Assembly (NCBI GenBank): GCA_947176505.1
Contig: CAMWQW010000004.1
Location: 62,001 to 126,000, forward strand
Direction of reading: 5' to 3'
Source: an uncultured Lachnospiraceae bacterium
GTDB taxonomy: Bacteria > Bacillota > Clostridia > Lachnospirales > Lachnospiraceae
Length of the DNA stretch: 64,000 nucleotides
A program made the position numbers and the translations under genes. This document shows positions 27,918 to 37,962 of this stretch, in pieces; the first letter of the stretch is position 1; each line of letters opens with the position of its first letter. The notes below the pieces were generated by a model, which worked only from the letters and a program-made list of their open reading frames with translations, did not search any database and had not been told where the DNA came from.

Positions 27918-28973
27918 ATGAAAAAGACATTTCGGGAAAAAATGATAGTTAAATTTACCCAGCTGGCAAAAAAGAACGAGTTGTTACGTTATCCGTGTCT
28001 GACAGCGCTTTCTGTCATTTTGGGCGGATACCATATTTGCAGGCATTTTGTGACAAATACGAAACGTTACGCAAGTGTAGCATTCGTTATTATATTTTTT
28101 ATGAATAGCTGCAGCTTTTCTTTTGCTGTTTTCGCAGAGAGAACAGGGTTTATTAAAGCGCAGGAGACGTACAGTGCAATTGTGGAAGACATAGATATTT
28201 CATTGGCGGTAGAGACTGAGATAGATCCGGAACCCCGGATTGAGATTGAGGACGAAACGGATTTGGAATATAATCCGAAGTCGGGTGCGACAGGCGTTGA
28301 CGTTTATACGCTTGATGATATCTTGGGAAGTGACGAGAGTTATCAGTCAGAGAATACTCAGGAAGAAGGCATCTCTGAAGAGCTGGCGGAAGATTATGTA
28401 TTTGTATCCACGGATTGGAGACTTGTTCTTATAAATAAGCAGCATCCTATACCTGAAGACTATGAGTTTAAGCTTGGTAAGATCAAAGATGGTTTACTAT
28501 GCGATGAGCGGATTATCGATGACTTGCTTCTTATGATGCAGGCAGCTAAAAATGACGGATTGAATATTGCGATTCAATCTCCTTACAGAACATCTGACAG
28601 ACAGGAGTCAAATTTTAATAAGAGAATAAAGCTTTATATGGGACAAGGGATGTCTTATATGGATGCCTATAAAAAAGCCTCACAAGTGATTACGGTTCCG
28701 GGATGCAGCGAACATGAGATTGGATTGGCGCTGGACATTACCAGTGACACCTTCCAGCCGCTGATTCAGGAATTTGCCGATACTGAGGAGGGGAAATGGC
28801 TTGCCGAACACAGTTATGAATATGGATTTATATTAAGATATCCTTCCGGTAAAGAGTATATCACCAGTATAGAGTATGAGCCGTGGCATTTCCGCTATGT
28901 GGGGAGAGAGGCTGCTAAAGTTATGTATGAGGAAGGAATTTGTCTTGAGGAATTTTGGGACAAGTATCTGTAA
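27918..28973 (+). CDS. D-alanyl-D-alanine carboxypeptidase, VanY family
   Basis: 351 residues from the ATG at 27918 (TTGAGGA just upstream). A membrane anchor at about 50-70, an acidic linker, then the peptidase M15B domain: QSPYRTSDRQ, the zinc motif SEHEIGLALDI (His and Asp) and EPWHFRYVG (His). It trims terminal D-Ala from muropeptides on the outer face. Not next to van resistance genes; a housekeeping wall-maturation role is more likely than glycopeptide resistance. Confidence 0.9.
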   Translation: MKKTFREKMIVKFTQLAKKNELLRYPCLTALSVILGGYHICRHFVTNTKRYASVAFVIIFFMNSCSFSFAVFAERTGFIKAQETYSAIVEDIDISLAVETEIDPEPRIEIEDETDLEYNPKSGATGVDVYTLDDILGSDESYQSENTQEEGISEELAEDYVFVSTDWRLVLINKQHPIPEDYEFKLGKIKDGLLCDERIIDDLLLMMQAAKNDGLNIAIQSPYRTSDRQESNFNKRIKLYMGQGMSYMDAYKKASQVITVPGCSEHEIGLALDITSDTFQPLIQEFADTEEGKWLAEHSYEYGFILRYPSGKEYITSIEYEPWHFRYVGREAAKVMYEEGICLEEFWDKYL

Positions 28974-28977
28974 GAAA

Positions 28978-29019
28978 ACGAGCAAGCTCGTTTACGAGAT
29001 TTGCTTCGCAAACTCGAAA
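28978..29019 (+). repeat. Small hairpin repeat element, copy A
   Basis: 42 bases with two hairpins: CGAGC-AA-GCTCG (28979-28990) and CGAG-A-TTTGC-TTC-GCAAA-CTCG (28995-29016). The same element occurs inverted at 30726-30767 with 34 of 42 bases identical. Confidence 0.7.
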
Positions 29020-29066
29020 CGACGGAGCAGTTTTTCATCTATAATAAACTTGAACAAGGAGAAATG

Positions 29067-30194
29067 ATGTACAGAGTACTAAAAACAGAGGGTAGAGCAA
29101 AGAGGGCGCAGTTGGAGACTGTTCATGGTGTCATCCAAACACCCGTATTTATGAATGTAGGTACGGCTGCCGCCATTAAAGGTGCGGTATCCACGCAGGA
29201 TTTAGAAGAAATCGGGACGCAGGTGGAATTGTCTAACACATATCATCTGCATGTACGTCCCGGAGATCAGATTATAAAAGAATTGGGTGGTTTACATAAA
29301 TTTATGTCGTGGGACAAGCCTATTTTGACAGACTCAGGAGGATTTCAGGTTTTCTCTCTGGCAGGGCTGCGTAAGATTAAGGAAGAGGGGGTTTATTTTC
29401 ACTCTCATATAGACGGCAGAAAAATTTTTATGGGACCAGAGGAGAGTATGCAGATTCAATCTAATCTTGCTTCCACCATAGCGATGGCGTTTGATGAATG
29501 TCCGTCCAGCGTGGCGGACAGACATTATGTAGAGACTTCTGTGGCACGTACTTACAGATGGCTTGAGCGATGCAGGAAAGAAATGAACCGTCTGAACGGG
29601 CTTGAGGACACAATCAACAAAAATCAGCTTTTGTTTGGTATCAATCAAGGGGCTGTTTATGATGATATCAGGATTGATCATGCAAAAAGAATATCGGAAC
29701 TTGAGTGTGACGGGTATGCTCTTGGCGGTCTTGCAGTGGGTGAGAGCCATGAGCAGATGTATCATGTCATAGAGGAGACGGTTCCTTATCTTCCGCAGAA
29801 TAAACCTACATATTTGATGGGAGTCGGAACACCGGCGAATATATTGGAGGCTGTAGAACGCGGGGTAGACTTTTTCGATTGTGTATATCCGACCAGAAAC
29901 GGCAGGCACGGGCATTTATACACGAATCAAGGGAAGATTAATCTTTTCAATGCAAAGTATGAACTGGATACCAGACCGATTGAAGAAGGTTGTACTTGTC
30001 CGACGTGCAGGAGGTATTCGAGGGCATATATCAGACATCTTCTGAAAGCAAAAGAAATGCTGGGGATGCGCCTATGTGTCTTGCACAATCTCTATTTCTA
30101 CAATACAATGATGAAAGAAGTAAGAGAAGCGCTTGACCGAGGAGAATTTGCGGCATATAAGAAAAGAAAACTGGATAACATGCAGAATCATTAA
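29067..30194 (+). CDS. tgt: tRNA-guanine transglycosylase
   Basis: 375 residues; inserts the queuosine precursor at position 34 of GUN tRNAs. Motifs: DSGGFQVFSL with a catalytic Asp, the nucleophile region FFDCVYPTRNGRHG, and zinc ligands C-x-C-x2-C...H (CTCPTC then LCVLHNLYF). Start at 29067 gives five-base spacing to GGAG; the ATG three bases earlier is too close. yajC downstream is the common neighbour, although 145 bp separate them. Confidence 0.96.
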   Translation: MYRVLKTEGRAKRAQLETVHGVIQTPVFMNVGTAAAIKGAVSTQDLEEIGTQVELSNTYHLHVRPGDQIIKELGGLHKFMSWDKPILTDSGGFQVFSLAGLRKIKEEGVYFHSHIDGRKIFMGPEESMQIQSNLASTIAMAFDECPSSVADRHYVETSVARTYRWLERCRKEMNRLNGLEDTINKNQLLFGINQGAVYDDIRIDHAKRISELECDGYALGGLAVGESHEQMYHVIEETVPYLPQNKPTYLMGVGTPANILEAVERGVDFFDCVYPTRNGRHGHLYTNQGKINLFNAKYELDTRPIEEGCTCPTCRRYSRAYIRHLLKAKEMLGMRLCVLHNLYFYNTMMKEVREALDRGEFAAYKKRKLDNMQNH

Positions 30195-30230
30195 GAAAAT
30201 CGGAAAAACATTTAAAAATAGAGAAAAGAC

Positions 30231-30259
30231 TTGTTTTCTTAGTGATTTTTATGTATGAT
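30231..30259 (+). promoter_or_regulatory. Possible promoter of yajC
   Basis: TTGTTT (30231-30236), 17 bp, TATGAT (30254-30259). Confidence 0.4.
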
Positions 30260-30339
30260 ATCCTGTAGACTGCATAGATATGCGACATTTCATTTATGCT
30301 GATGTTGTATATATCTGTGAATATATGGAGGAAAAATAC

Positions 30340-30654
30340 ATGGGAATCTTATTAACAGCAGAAGACGCAGCGGCAGGCGGTATGGGAATGTTCATGCTTC
30401 CTTATCTTATAATTATGGTGGCGATTTTTTATTTTTTCTTGATTCGCCCTCAGAAAAAAGAACAGAAGCGGACCGCGGCAATGTTGGCGGACATGAGCGT
30501 TGGCGATTGTGTACTTACAACGAGCGGGTTTTACGGTATCGTGATTGACATTACGGATGATACGATTATCGTTGAGTTCGGCAGCAATAAAAATTGCCGT
30601 ATTCCGATGCAGAAGTCTGCAGTTGCACAGATTGAGAAGTCTGATGCGGAATAG
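30340..30654 (+). CDS. yajC: YajC preprotein translocase accessory subunit
   Basis: 104 residues from the ATG at 30340 (GGAGG eight bases before). One membrane segment (MLPYLIIMVAIFYFFLI) followed by the signature RPQKKEQKR and a small cytoplasmic domain with the GDCVLTTSGFYGIV pattern. It associates with SecDF; secDF is not in the window. Confidence 0.93.
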   Translation: MGILLTAEDAAAGGMGMFMLPYLIIMVAIFYFFLIRPQKKEQKRTAAMLADMSVGDCVLTTSGFYGIVIDITDDTIIVEFGSNKNCRIPMQKSAVAQIEKSDAE

Positions 30655-30677
30655 AATATTAATAATGTTTTGAAGAG

Positions 30678-30700
30678 CCGGGCTGTCTGCCCGGTTTTTT
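30678..30700 (+). terminator. Intrinsic terminator after yajC
   Basis: CCGGGC, loop TGTCT, GCCCGG, then T6. Confidence 0.92.
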
Positions 30701-30725
30701 ACATAATAGGATATTCCTCGATATC

Positions 30726-30767
30726 TTTCGAGTTTGCGAAACCAATCTCGCAAGCAAGCTTATTCGC
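30726..30767 (-). repeat. Small hairpin repeat element, copy B (inverted)
   Basis: The reverse complement matches copy A at 28978-29019 in 34 of 42 positions, best in the GTTTGCGAAG-type core. It lies in the gap between yajC and the lipoprotein gene. Confidence 0.65.
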
Positions 30768-30893
30768 TTTTTACATCTTAAAAAAATCTTAAGAAATTAG
30801 GATATAATAGGTAATTTGTCTTGTGATAAAGGATAGAAAAGAGAATTTCAAGATAACTTTTTTGTACACATATACAAAATCTGTAACAGGCTA

Positions 30894-30922
30894 TTGACAT
30901 TAAATAATATATCGTGTAAACT
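30894..30922 (+). promoter_or_regulatory. Probable promoter of the lipoprotein gene
   Basis: TTGACA (30894-30899), 17 bp, TAAACT (30917-30922), about 50 bp before the start codon. Confidence 0.55.
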
Positions 30923-30975
30923 TCACGGTTGTGTGAAATAGATTGCTCTGTTAAGGGGTATAAGGAGGAAAAGTT

Positions 30976-31545
30976 ATGAAGAGAAAAACATTAAAATTAG
31001 TTGCATGTGCAGCAATTACAGCACTTACATTGTCAGTAACCGCATGTGGCGGTGATGATGCCAAAACAGCAGATTCTGCTGAGGTGGAAGATACGGTAGA
31101 GGCTACTGAGCCTGAAGCAGAGGCTGAGTCCGAGGCAGAAGCTGATGTCGCAGAGGCAGAAGCTGATGTTGAGAGCGCAGAGGACGAAGTTGCGTCTGCA
31201 TCTACAGGCGCGTACACAACATTGGAAGATTACTATAATGATCCCAGTGTAAAGTCTATTCTTGATAGCATGTTTGCAAGCATTGCAGAGGATGGCATGT
31301 CAGCTGACCTTGAAGTAAAAGGCAACGAGTTTACAGTAATCATTAAGATTGAGGATAGCTCTATGATCGTTGATGGTCTGGGTGAGGCTCTTGACGCAGC
31401 TCTTGAATCACAGGCAGATACATTTAAAGAGCAGGTTAAGCAGTTCGACGAAGTAGTTGAAGAAGAAGGCGCTTGTACTGTAATCATGCGTTACACAGAC
31501 CCTGATGACAACGTATTGGCAGAGAAAGCTTTTACAGCAAACTAA
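30976..31545 (+). CDS. Acidic lipoprotein, DUF4854-like
   Basis: 189 residues. Signal peptide with lipobox LSVTAC (Cys24), an Ala/Glu-rich low-complexity linker (about 30-75), and a compact C-terminal domain of about 110 residues (starting TTLEDYYNDPSVKSILD) that resembles DUF4854 of Lachnospiraceae. Exposed on the outer face of the membrane. Function unknown. Strong RBS (AAGGAGG), own promoter and terminator, so monocistronic. Confidence 0.85.
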   Translation: MKRKTLKLVACAAITALTLSVTACGGDDAKTADSAEVEDTVEATEPEAEAESEAEADVAEAEADVESAEDEVASASTGAYTTLEDYYNDPSVKSILDSMFASIAEDGMSADLEVKGNEFTVIIKIEDSSMIVDGLGEALDAALESQADTFKEQVKQFDEVVEEEGACTVIMRYTDPDDNVLAEKAFTAN

Positions 31546-31582
31546 GCTGAACAACAATTGAATGTGTCCAAATAAGTGATAT

Positions 31583-31614
31583 AAAAAGGCGAATCAGTAA
31601 TGGTTCGCCTTTTT
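31583..31614 (+). terminator. Intrinsic terminator after the lipoprotein gene
   Basis: AAAAAGGCGAA (31583-31593) pairs with TTCGCCTTTTT (31604-31614). Confidence 0.88.
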
Positions 31615-31632
31615 GAGTAAAATAAACTTTTC

Positions 31633-31661
31633 TTGAAATTTATATCATAATAGACTATGAT
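31633..31661 (+). promoter_or_regulatory. Probable promoter of leuB
   Basis: TTGAAA (31633-31638), 17 bp, TATGAT (31656-31661), 47 bp before the start. No T-box or leader peptide is visible. Confidence 0.5.
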
Positions 31662-31707
31662 AGATAAGTGATATTTTGCGATAATTGATATGGGAGTGAG
31701 GATAAAG

Positions 31708-32793
31708 ATGGATTTAAAGATAACTTGTATTCCGGGAGACGGAATCGGACCGGAAATCATAACAGAAGCCAAAAAAATATTAGATGTTATTGCAGAGCGT
31801 TACGGGCATAACATGCATTATACGGATATCCTTATGGGTGGTGCATCCATTGATGTGCATGGTGTTCCGCTGACGGATGAAGCTGTTGCTACGGCTAAGA
31901 GTGCGGATGCGGTATTGATGGGCTCCATCGGTGGGGATACGACAACATCCCCGTGGTATAAGCTTGCTCCGAATTTAAGACCGGAGGCAGGACTTCTTGC
32001 AATCAGGAAGGAACTGAACTTATTTGCCAATTTAAGACCGGCTGTGTTGTATGATGAATTGGTAGGAGCATGTCCGTTAAAAGAAGAAATATCTGCGGCA
32101 GGATTTGATATGCTCATAATGAGAGAACTGACGGGCGGACTTTATTTCGGAGAGAAGAAAATATTGGATGAAAACGGCGTAAGAAGTGCAGTTGATACAT
32201 TGGTATATGACGAACATGAAATCAGACGGATTGCTATTAAAGGATTTGACATTGCAATGAAAAGACGGAAGAAAGTGACCAGTGTTGATAAGGCGAATGT
32301 TCTTGCTTCATCAAGACTATGGCGCAGTGTGGTGAATGAGGTTGCGAAGGATTATCCGGAGGTAACATTGGAGCATATGCTGGTTGATAACTGTGCGATG
32401 CAGCTGGTAAAAGATCCGACACAATTTGATGTGATTCTGACAGAGAATATGTTTGGTGATATTTTATCTGATGAGGCAAGTATGGTGACCGGTTCTATAG
32501 GAATGCTCGCTTCCGCATCGTTAAATGACACGAAATTCGGGCTCTATGAGCCGAGTCATGGTTCGGCGCCAGATATTGCAGGCAAGGATATTGCCAATCC
32601 GATAGCAACAATTCTCTCGGCAGCTATGATGCTGCGCTACAGCTTTGATTTGGACCGCGAGGCGGATGCCATAGAGAATGCGGTCAGACAGGTTTTAAAG
32701 GATGGTTACCGCACAATAGATATTATGTCAGAGGGCTGTACACAGGTAGGGTGTAAGGAGATGGGTAATCTGCTGGCAGAGCGGATTAACTAA
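31708..32793 (+). CDS. leuB: 3-isopropylmalate dehydrogenase
   Basis: 361 residues. Oxidative decarboxylation in leucine synthesis. Motifs: [32 protein letters not shown] (substrate Arg residues), [10 protein letters not shown] and [19 protein letters not shown] with the metal Asp residues, and [18 protein letters not shown] for NAD. The ATG at 31708 has GAGG six bases upstream. leuA and leuCD are not in the window. Confidence 0.95.
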   Translation: MDLKITCIPGDGIGPEIITEAKKILDVIAERYGHNMHYTDILMGGASIDVHGVPLTDEAVATAKSADAVLMGSIGGDTTTSPWYKLAPNLRPEAGLLAIRKELNLFANLRPAVLYDELVGACPLKEEISAAGFDMLIMRELTGGLYFGEKKILDENGVRSAVDTLVYDEHEIRRIAIKGFDIAMKRRKKVTSVDKANVLASSRLWRSVVNEVAKDYPEVTLEHMLVDNCAMQLVKDPTQFDVILTENMFGDILSDEASMVTGSIGMLASASLNDTKFGLYEPSHGSAPDIAGKDIANPIATILSAAMMLRYSFDLDREADAIENAVRQVLKDGYRTIDIMSEGCTQVGCKEMGNLLAERIN

Positions 32794-32817
32794 GATTAGG
32801 ATATTACAGGTATTTGT

Positions 32818-34437
32818 ATGGAGCAGAAGAATGAGAGACAGAAACTGGATAGAGAGACGGCTGTTTTTATCCTGTTCCTTATTGGTATGGCAATATATTA
32901 CGGATGGCGTATGTTTACATTGACGCCGTGGTATGATGAGTTGTACACATACTATTATTTTATCAGCAGAGGTCCGCTGTACGCGGCAATACACTGGCCT
33001 GTACCGAACAATCATATAGGCTATTCGGTATTGTCGGCATGTCTTGGCATTTTGGGTAATTCTACCGTTGCACTGCGGGGAATTTCTTATCTGAGCAGCA
33101 TAGCAGGATTGATTTTGTTATATCGTATTGGCAGGAAGTGTTTTGACCGCGGCATGGCACTTATCCCGGTTTTTCTCTATGCCGGTATGAAACTGACAAA
33201 TTGGCTGGCGGTACAAGGCAGAGGATATGCGCTCGTGAGTCTTTGTTATCTCACGGCAATCTGTATGCTTTTGCATATTACGATTGAATGCAGAAACAAG
33301 GTAAGGGATTATGTGGTTTTCGGGATTTGCCTTGTGATAGCGCTATATGCCATACCGAGCAGTGTGTATGTAGTAATTCCGATTTGCCTGACCGGTGGCG
33401 CGGTGCTGTTATTTGATAAGCGCTACAGGATACTCGTAAGGCTGATTATGACATCTATAGCCAGTGCGGTCTGTACGATAGGACTATATGGTATCGTGTG
33501 GCTGGCAATTGGGTCAAATCTTTTGATGAAGACAGAGGGAAGCAGCTTCTATGGCATGGGACATGTATCTATTATATTGCATGCTCCGATTCAAGCGCTG
33601 AAGACCGGTATGGAATATATGCTTGCGACACCATATATTCAGAGCGTCGATCGGGAAGGCTTTAAGATTCGATTTGCGGGATGGCTCACAGGACTTTTAA
33701 ACGAATATTATGCAGGGGCTGCTTATGTGCTGGCGGTATTGTTGGGAGTCTGTGTTATTGCCGTAATCTTTCGGATTGTCTGGAGAATGGGAACAGGAGC
33801 AGTAAGAGAAATTCCGGAGGCAGGTTCGTATGAGCGGTTTATGGAGATTTATCTGGGAGTCGGTATTATATGTGTGCCCCTGATGCTGGTCATTCAATGC
33901 ACACTTCCATATTACAGGGTGTTTTCATTTGCGGGTATTACGGTGGCGTTGACGGTAACTTGGTTGTGGCAGATGTTATTGAGGATATTGCAGAGGCGCT
34001 TAAACGGGCAGTCTGTTCGTGGCATAACTTATATTGGTTATTTCGGTGTTTTGACGGCAGGTATATTGTGTGTGATTTTGTTATTTACGCCGTCTTATCG
34101 GGCGCAGTATAGCGATAGGGAAGCGGCGATAGAGGATGCCTACAGACATGTGGGTGTGGTATCGGCGGATAAGATAGCAGTTACGGATTGTGATCAGGAA
34201 TATCTACTGTTATTTTTATATGGAATCGGCGAAGAGAGAATCACAAGACAGCCGGCGGAGGCGGAGCTTGTTTTGGCTGACAAATTTTTGCTGCTTGGCT
34301 ATGATACGGATATTACCGATTGGAGCGGTGATGATTGGAAATTATATTTGACGCCGGAACAGTTTGAGGAGTCCGGAGTGGCAGAAAATATGGATGCGGT
34401 CTATGAAAATGAAAGATTTGTTGTATATATGAGATAA
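32818..34437 (+). CDS. Multi-pass membrane glycosyltransferase-like protein (GT-C fold)
   Basis: 539 residues with about ten to twelve hydrophobic segments and a short soluble C-terminus (about 455-539). The first outside loop has the acidic pair PWYDELYTY and NNHIGY, resembling the DE/H signature of GT-C enzymes that use polyprenyl-phosphate sugars (PMT/ArnT style). Substrate unknown. It sits between leuB (24 bp upstream) and ilvD and is likely cotranscribed with amino-acid genes, which is odd for such an enzyme. Confidence 0.7.
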   Translation: MEQKNERQKLDRETAVFILFLIGMAIYYGWRMFTLTPWYDELYTYYYFISRGPLYAAIHWPVPNNHIGYSVLSACLGILGNSTVALRGISYLSSIAGLILLYRIGRKCFDRGMALIPVFLYAGMKLTNWLAVQGRGYALVSLCYLTAICMLLHITIECRNKVRDYVVFGICLVIALYAIPSSVYVVIPICLTGGAVLLFDKRYRILVRLIMTSIASAVCTIGLYGIVWLAIGSNLLMKTEGSSFYGMGHVSIILHAPIQALKTGMEYMLATPYIQSVDREGFKIRFAGWLTGLLNEYYAGAAYVLAVLLGVCVIAVIFRIVWRMGTGAVREIPEAGSYERFMEIYLGVGIICVPLMLVIQCTLPYYRVFSFAGITVALTVTWLWQMLLRILQRRLNGQSVRGITYIGYFGVLTAGILCVILLFTPSYRAQYSDREAAIEDAYRHVGVVSADKIAVTDCDQEYLLLFLYGIGEERITRQPAEAELVLADKFLLLGYDTDITDWSGDDWKLYLTPEQFEESGVAENMDAVYENERFVVYMR

Positions 34438-34522
34438 ATTAAATAACACGGGCTATTATTATGAAAGATATAGTAAGTTGAGCATATAAACGCAAACAGA
34501 AATGAAGATAAGGAGAATAAGT

Positions 34523-36193
34523 ATGAGAAGTGATAACGTGAAAGCAGGCGTGCAGCAGGCACCGCACAGGAGCTTATTTAATGCACTCGGGTTTACAGAA
34601 GAAGAGATGAGAAAGCCGATGGTTGGTATCGTCAGTTCTTACAATGAGATTGTCCCCGGACATATGAACTTGGATAAAATTGTCGATGCCGTAAAGCTGG
34701 GGGTTGCCGAGGCTGGTGGTGTTCCGGTTGTATTTCCGGCAATCGCAGTATGCGACGGTATTGCTATGGGGCATATTGGAATGAAATATTCGCTCGTGAC
34801 AAGAGATTTGATTGCAGATTCTACGGAATGTATGGCATTGGCGCATCAGTTTGATGCTTTGGTGATGGTGCCTAACTGTGATAAGAATGTGCCGGGGCTT
34901 CTGATGGCAGCGGCGCGCATTAACGTGCCTACCGTATTTGTATCCGGCGGACCTATGCTTGCAGGACATGTGCACGGACAGAAGAGAAGCTTGTCTTCTA
35001 TGTTTGAAGCGGTCGGTTCTCATGCGGCTGGTATGATGGATGATGAGGAGCTGAAAGAATTTGAAGAGAAAACATGTCCGACTTGCGGTTCATGTTCCGG
35101 TATGTATACGGCTAATTCCATGAACTGTTTGACAGAAGTGCTTGGTATGGGACTTCGCGGTAACGGTACGATTCCGGCTGTTTATTCTGAGAGGATTAAG
35201 CTTGCAAAACATGCCGGTATGGCAGTGATGAAGCTGCTTGAACAAAATATCCGCCCGCGGGATATTATGACTAAGGATGCGATTCTGAATGCGCTGACTG
35301 TAGATATGGCACTCGGATGCTCTACGAACTCAATGCTGCATCTTCCGGCGATTGCACATGAGATTGGCTTTGACTTCGATATTTCATATGCGAATGAGAT
35401 TAGTGAGAAAACACCTAATCTGTGTCACTTGGCACCGGCAGGACCTACATATATGGAAGACTTGAATGAGGCGGGCGGTGTCTATGCGGTTATGAAAGAG
35501 CTGGCGGATATTGGACTGCTTCACACGGATTGTATGACGGTAACGGGTGTTACGATTGGAGAAAATATCAAAGATGCGGTAAACAAGAATCCGGAAGTCA
35601 TCAGAACTGTTGACAATCCGTACAGCGTTACAGGCGGACTTGCAGTTCTAAAGGGTAATCTTGCGCCGGACGGCAGCGTAGTCAAACGTTCAGCGGTAGT
35701 GGAAGAGATGATGGTTCACGAAGGACCGGCAAGGGTGTTTGAGTGTGAGGAAGATGCAATTGATGCCATTAAGGGAGGTAAGATTGTAGCAGGAGATGTG
35801 GTTGTCATCCGCTACGAAGGACCCAAAGGAGGTCCGGGTATGAGAGAGATGCTTAATCCTACTTCAGCCATTGCAGGCATGGGACTTGGTTCCAGCGTAG
35901 CGCTTATCACGGACGGAAGATTTTCCGGGGCATCCCGTGGTGCATCTATCGGGCATGTGTCTCCTGAAGCGGCGGTAGGCGGTCCGATTGCACTGGTGGA
36001 GGAAGGCGATATCATCAGTATAGATATTCCTAATATGAAATTGGACGTTAAGGTTTCAGACGAAGAGATGGCAGCAAGAAAAGCAAAGTGGCAGCCAAGA
36101 GAGCCGAAAGTTACGAGCGGTTATCTGGCAAGATACAGAGAAATGGTCACGAGCGGCAATAGGGGAGCTGTCTTAGAGATACCGAGAAATTAG
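34523..36193 (+). CDS. ilvD: Dihydroxy-acid dehydratase
   Basis: 556 residues, iron-sulfur dehydratase of valine, isoleucine and leucine synthesis. Cluster and active-site cysteines appear in [19 protein letters not shown] and [17 protein letters not shown]; the C-terminus has [19 protein letters not shown]. Start at 34523 (MRSDNVKAG) with AAGGAG eight bases upstream. 24 bp before ilvB. Confidence 0.97.
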   Translation: MRSDNVKAGVQQAPHRSLFNALGFTEEEMRKPMVGIVSSYNEIVPGHMNLDKIVDAVKLGVAEAGGVPVVFPAIAVCDGIAMGHIGMKYSLVTRDLIADSTECMALAHQFDALVMVPNCDKNVPGLLMAAARINVPTVFVSGGPMLAGHVHGQKRSLSSMFEAVGSHAAGMMDDEELKEFEEKTCPTCGSCSGMYTANSMNCLTEVLGMGLRGNGTIPAVYSERIKLAKHAGMAVMKLLEQNIRPRDIMTKDAILNALTVDMALGCSTNSMLHLPAIAHEIGFDFDISYANEISEKTPNLCHLAPAGPTYMEDLNEAGGVYAVMKELADIGLLHTDCMTVTGVTIGENIKDAVNKNPEVIRTVDNPYSVTGGLAVLKGNLAPDGSVVKRSAVVEEMMVHEGPARVFECEEDAIDAIKGGKIVAGDVVVIRYEGPKGGPGMREMLNPTSAIAGMGLGSSVALITDGRFSGASRGASIGHVSPEAAVGGPIALVEEGDIISIDIPNMKLDVKVSDEEMAARKAKWQPREPKVTSGYLARYREMVTSGNRGAVLEIPRN

Positions 36194-36217
36194 TCAGAAG
36201 GGCAGGAGGAGTAAATT

Positions 36218-37900
36218 ATGGTATTAACAGGTGCGGAGATTGTCGTAGAATGCCTCAAAGAACAGGGAGTTGACACTGTATTCGGGTATCCCGGCGGAAC
36301 GATTCTTAATGTATATGATGCTTTATATCAACATAGTAATGAAATAAACCATATTCTGACATCCCATGAACAAGGGGCAGCGCATGCGGCGGACGGATAT
36401 GCCAGAGCGACAGGAAAGGTAGGCGTATGCCTTGCGACAAGCGGACCGGGCGCGACGAATCTTGTGACCGGAATTGCTACGGCATATATGGATTCTGTTC
36501 CGATGGTGGCGATTACTTGTAATGTTGTTCTGCCGTCGCTTGGTAAGGATTCTTTTCAAGAGGTAGATATTGCAGGCGTCACAATGCCGATTACGAAACA
36601 TAATTATATCGTAAAGGATATTGCTATATTAGCGGAAACGCTCAGAAAAGCGTTTGCCATAGCCGGAAGCGGAAGACCGGGTCCGGTTCTGGTGGATATC
36701 ACAAAGGATGTGACTTCTAATACATGTGAATTTGAACGCGAAGAGCCGAAGCCGATTGATAGAATATCCCGTTATACGGAGGAAGAGCTGCAGGCATCAT
36801 TAGAACTTTTAAAAGAATCTAAGAAACCTTTTATCTATGTGGGAGGCGGAGCCGTTATTTCCGGAGCTTACAAAGAAGTGAGGGAATTTGCGGAGAAAAT
36901 GGATGCACCAATCTGTGATACGCTTATGGGTAAGGGCGTGTGCGACGGACATGATTCACGTTACACGGGAATGATTGGTATGCACGGTACAAAGGCGTCT
37001 AACTTTGGCGTCAGTGAATGTGATCTTTTGATTGCCATGGGAGCCAGATTTTCCGATCGCGTAGTAGGTAATCCGAAGAGATTTGCTGAGAATGCCAAGG
37101 TGCTGCATATTGATATCGATGCGGCGGAGATTAACAAAAATATCAAGACGAATGTCTCATTGGTCGGGGATTTAAAAGAAGTGCTCGGAAAGATCAACGG
37201 GCAGTTGGAACAGCAGGAACATGGAGAATGGATGCAGCATATCATGCAGTTAAAGGAAAAATATCCTTTAAGCTATGATGAACCATTGTTGTCCTGTCCG
37301 TATATTATGGAAGAGATAGACAGAATAACCGACGGTGATGCGGTAATCACTACGGATGTGGGGCAGCATCAGATGTGGGCAGCACAATTTTATAAATATT
37401 CTATGCCACGGACACTGCTTACATCGGGTGGTCTCGGCACTATGGGATACGGTCTGGGAGCCTGCATCGGCGCAAAGATGGGACGACCGGACAAAATCTG
37501 CATCAACATTGCGGGTGACGGCTGCTTCAGAATGAATATGAATGAGCTTGCCACGGCAAGCCGCTATCATATTCCGATTATTCAGGTTGTGATCAATAAT
37601 CATGTACTCGGTATGGTGCGGCAGTGGCAGACTCTCTTCTACGGTAAGCGCTATTCACAGACGGTACTAAACGACAGCGTGGATTTCTGCAAGGTAGCGG
37701 AGGGGTTAGGCTGTGAGGCAATCAGGGTAACGAAGAAAGAGGAAGTAGCCCCGGCTATTGAAAAGGCAATTGCGATGAAAAAGCCTGTGCTCTTAGATTG
37801 TATTATTCCGGAAGATGATAAGGTATTCCCCATGGTTCCGGCAGGCGCGCCGATTAGTGAAGCATTTGACGCAGAGGATTTAGCAAAAGCAAACGGATAA
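36218..37900 (+). CDS. ilvB: Acetolactate synthase large subunit
   Basis: 560 residues, ThDP-dependent. Pyrimidine-binding Glu in SHEQGAAHAADGYAR, FAD-type middle domain with GARFSDRVVG, and ThDP motif GDGCFRMNMNELATASRYHIP followed by NNHVLGMVRQWQ, which marks it as the biosynthetic AHAS type. GGCAGGAGG precedes the start. No ilvN regulatory subunit or ilvC follows; they must lie elsewhere. Confidence 0.95.
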   Translation: MVLTGAEIVVECLKEQGVDTVFGYPGGTILNVYDALYQHSNEINHILTSHEQGAAHAADGYARATGKVGVCLATSGPGATNLVTGIATAYMDSVPMVAITCNVVLPSLGKDSFQEVDIAGVTMPITKHNYIVKDIAILAETLRKAFAIAGSGRPGPVLVDITKDVTSNTCEFEREEPKPIDRISRYTEEELQASLELLKESKKPFIYVGGGAVISGAYKEVREFAEKMDAPICDTLMGKGVCDGHDSRYTGMIGMHGTKASNFGVSECDLLIAMGARFSDRVVGNPKRFAENAKVLHIDIDAAEINKNIKTNVSLVGDLKEVLGKINGQLEQQEHGEWMQHIMQLKEKYPLSYDEPLLSCPYIMEEIDRITDGDAVITTDVGQHQMWAAQFYKYSMPRTLLTSGGLGTMGYGLGACIGAKMGRPDKICINIAGDGCFRMNMNELATASRYHIPIIQVVINNHVLGMVRQWQTLFYGKRYSQTVLNDSVDFCKVAEGLGCEAIRVTKKEEVAPAIEKAIAMKKPVLLDCIIPEDDKVFPMVPAGAPISEAFDAEDLAKANG

Positions 37901-37962
37901 TGGATCCGGGGAATCTTGATTTACGGAAGATGATTTGAATTTAAAGCGACTGGAAACGTTTT

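Noticed and set aside
27918..28973. Glycopeptide resistance cluster (vanY with VanR/VanS-like pair)
   Set aside because: The two-component genes are 21 kb away and no vanH, vanA/B or vanX homologue is in the window.
31600..31707. T-box or leader-peptide attenuator before leuB
   Set aside because: No T-box core, no Leu/Val/Ile-rich short ORF, and the only hairpin belongs to the lipoprotein terminator.
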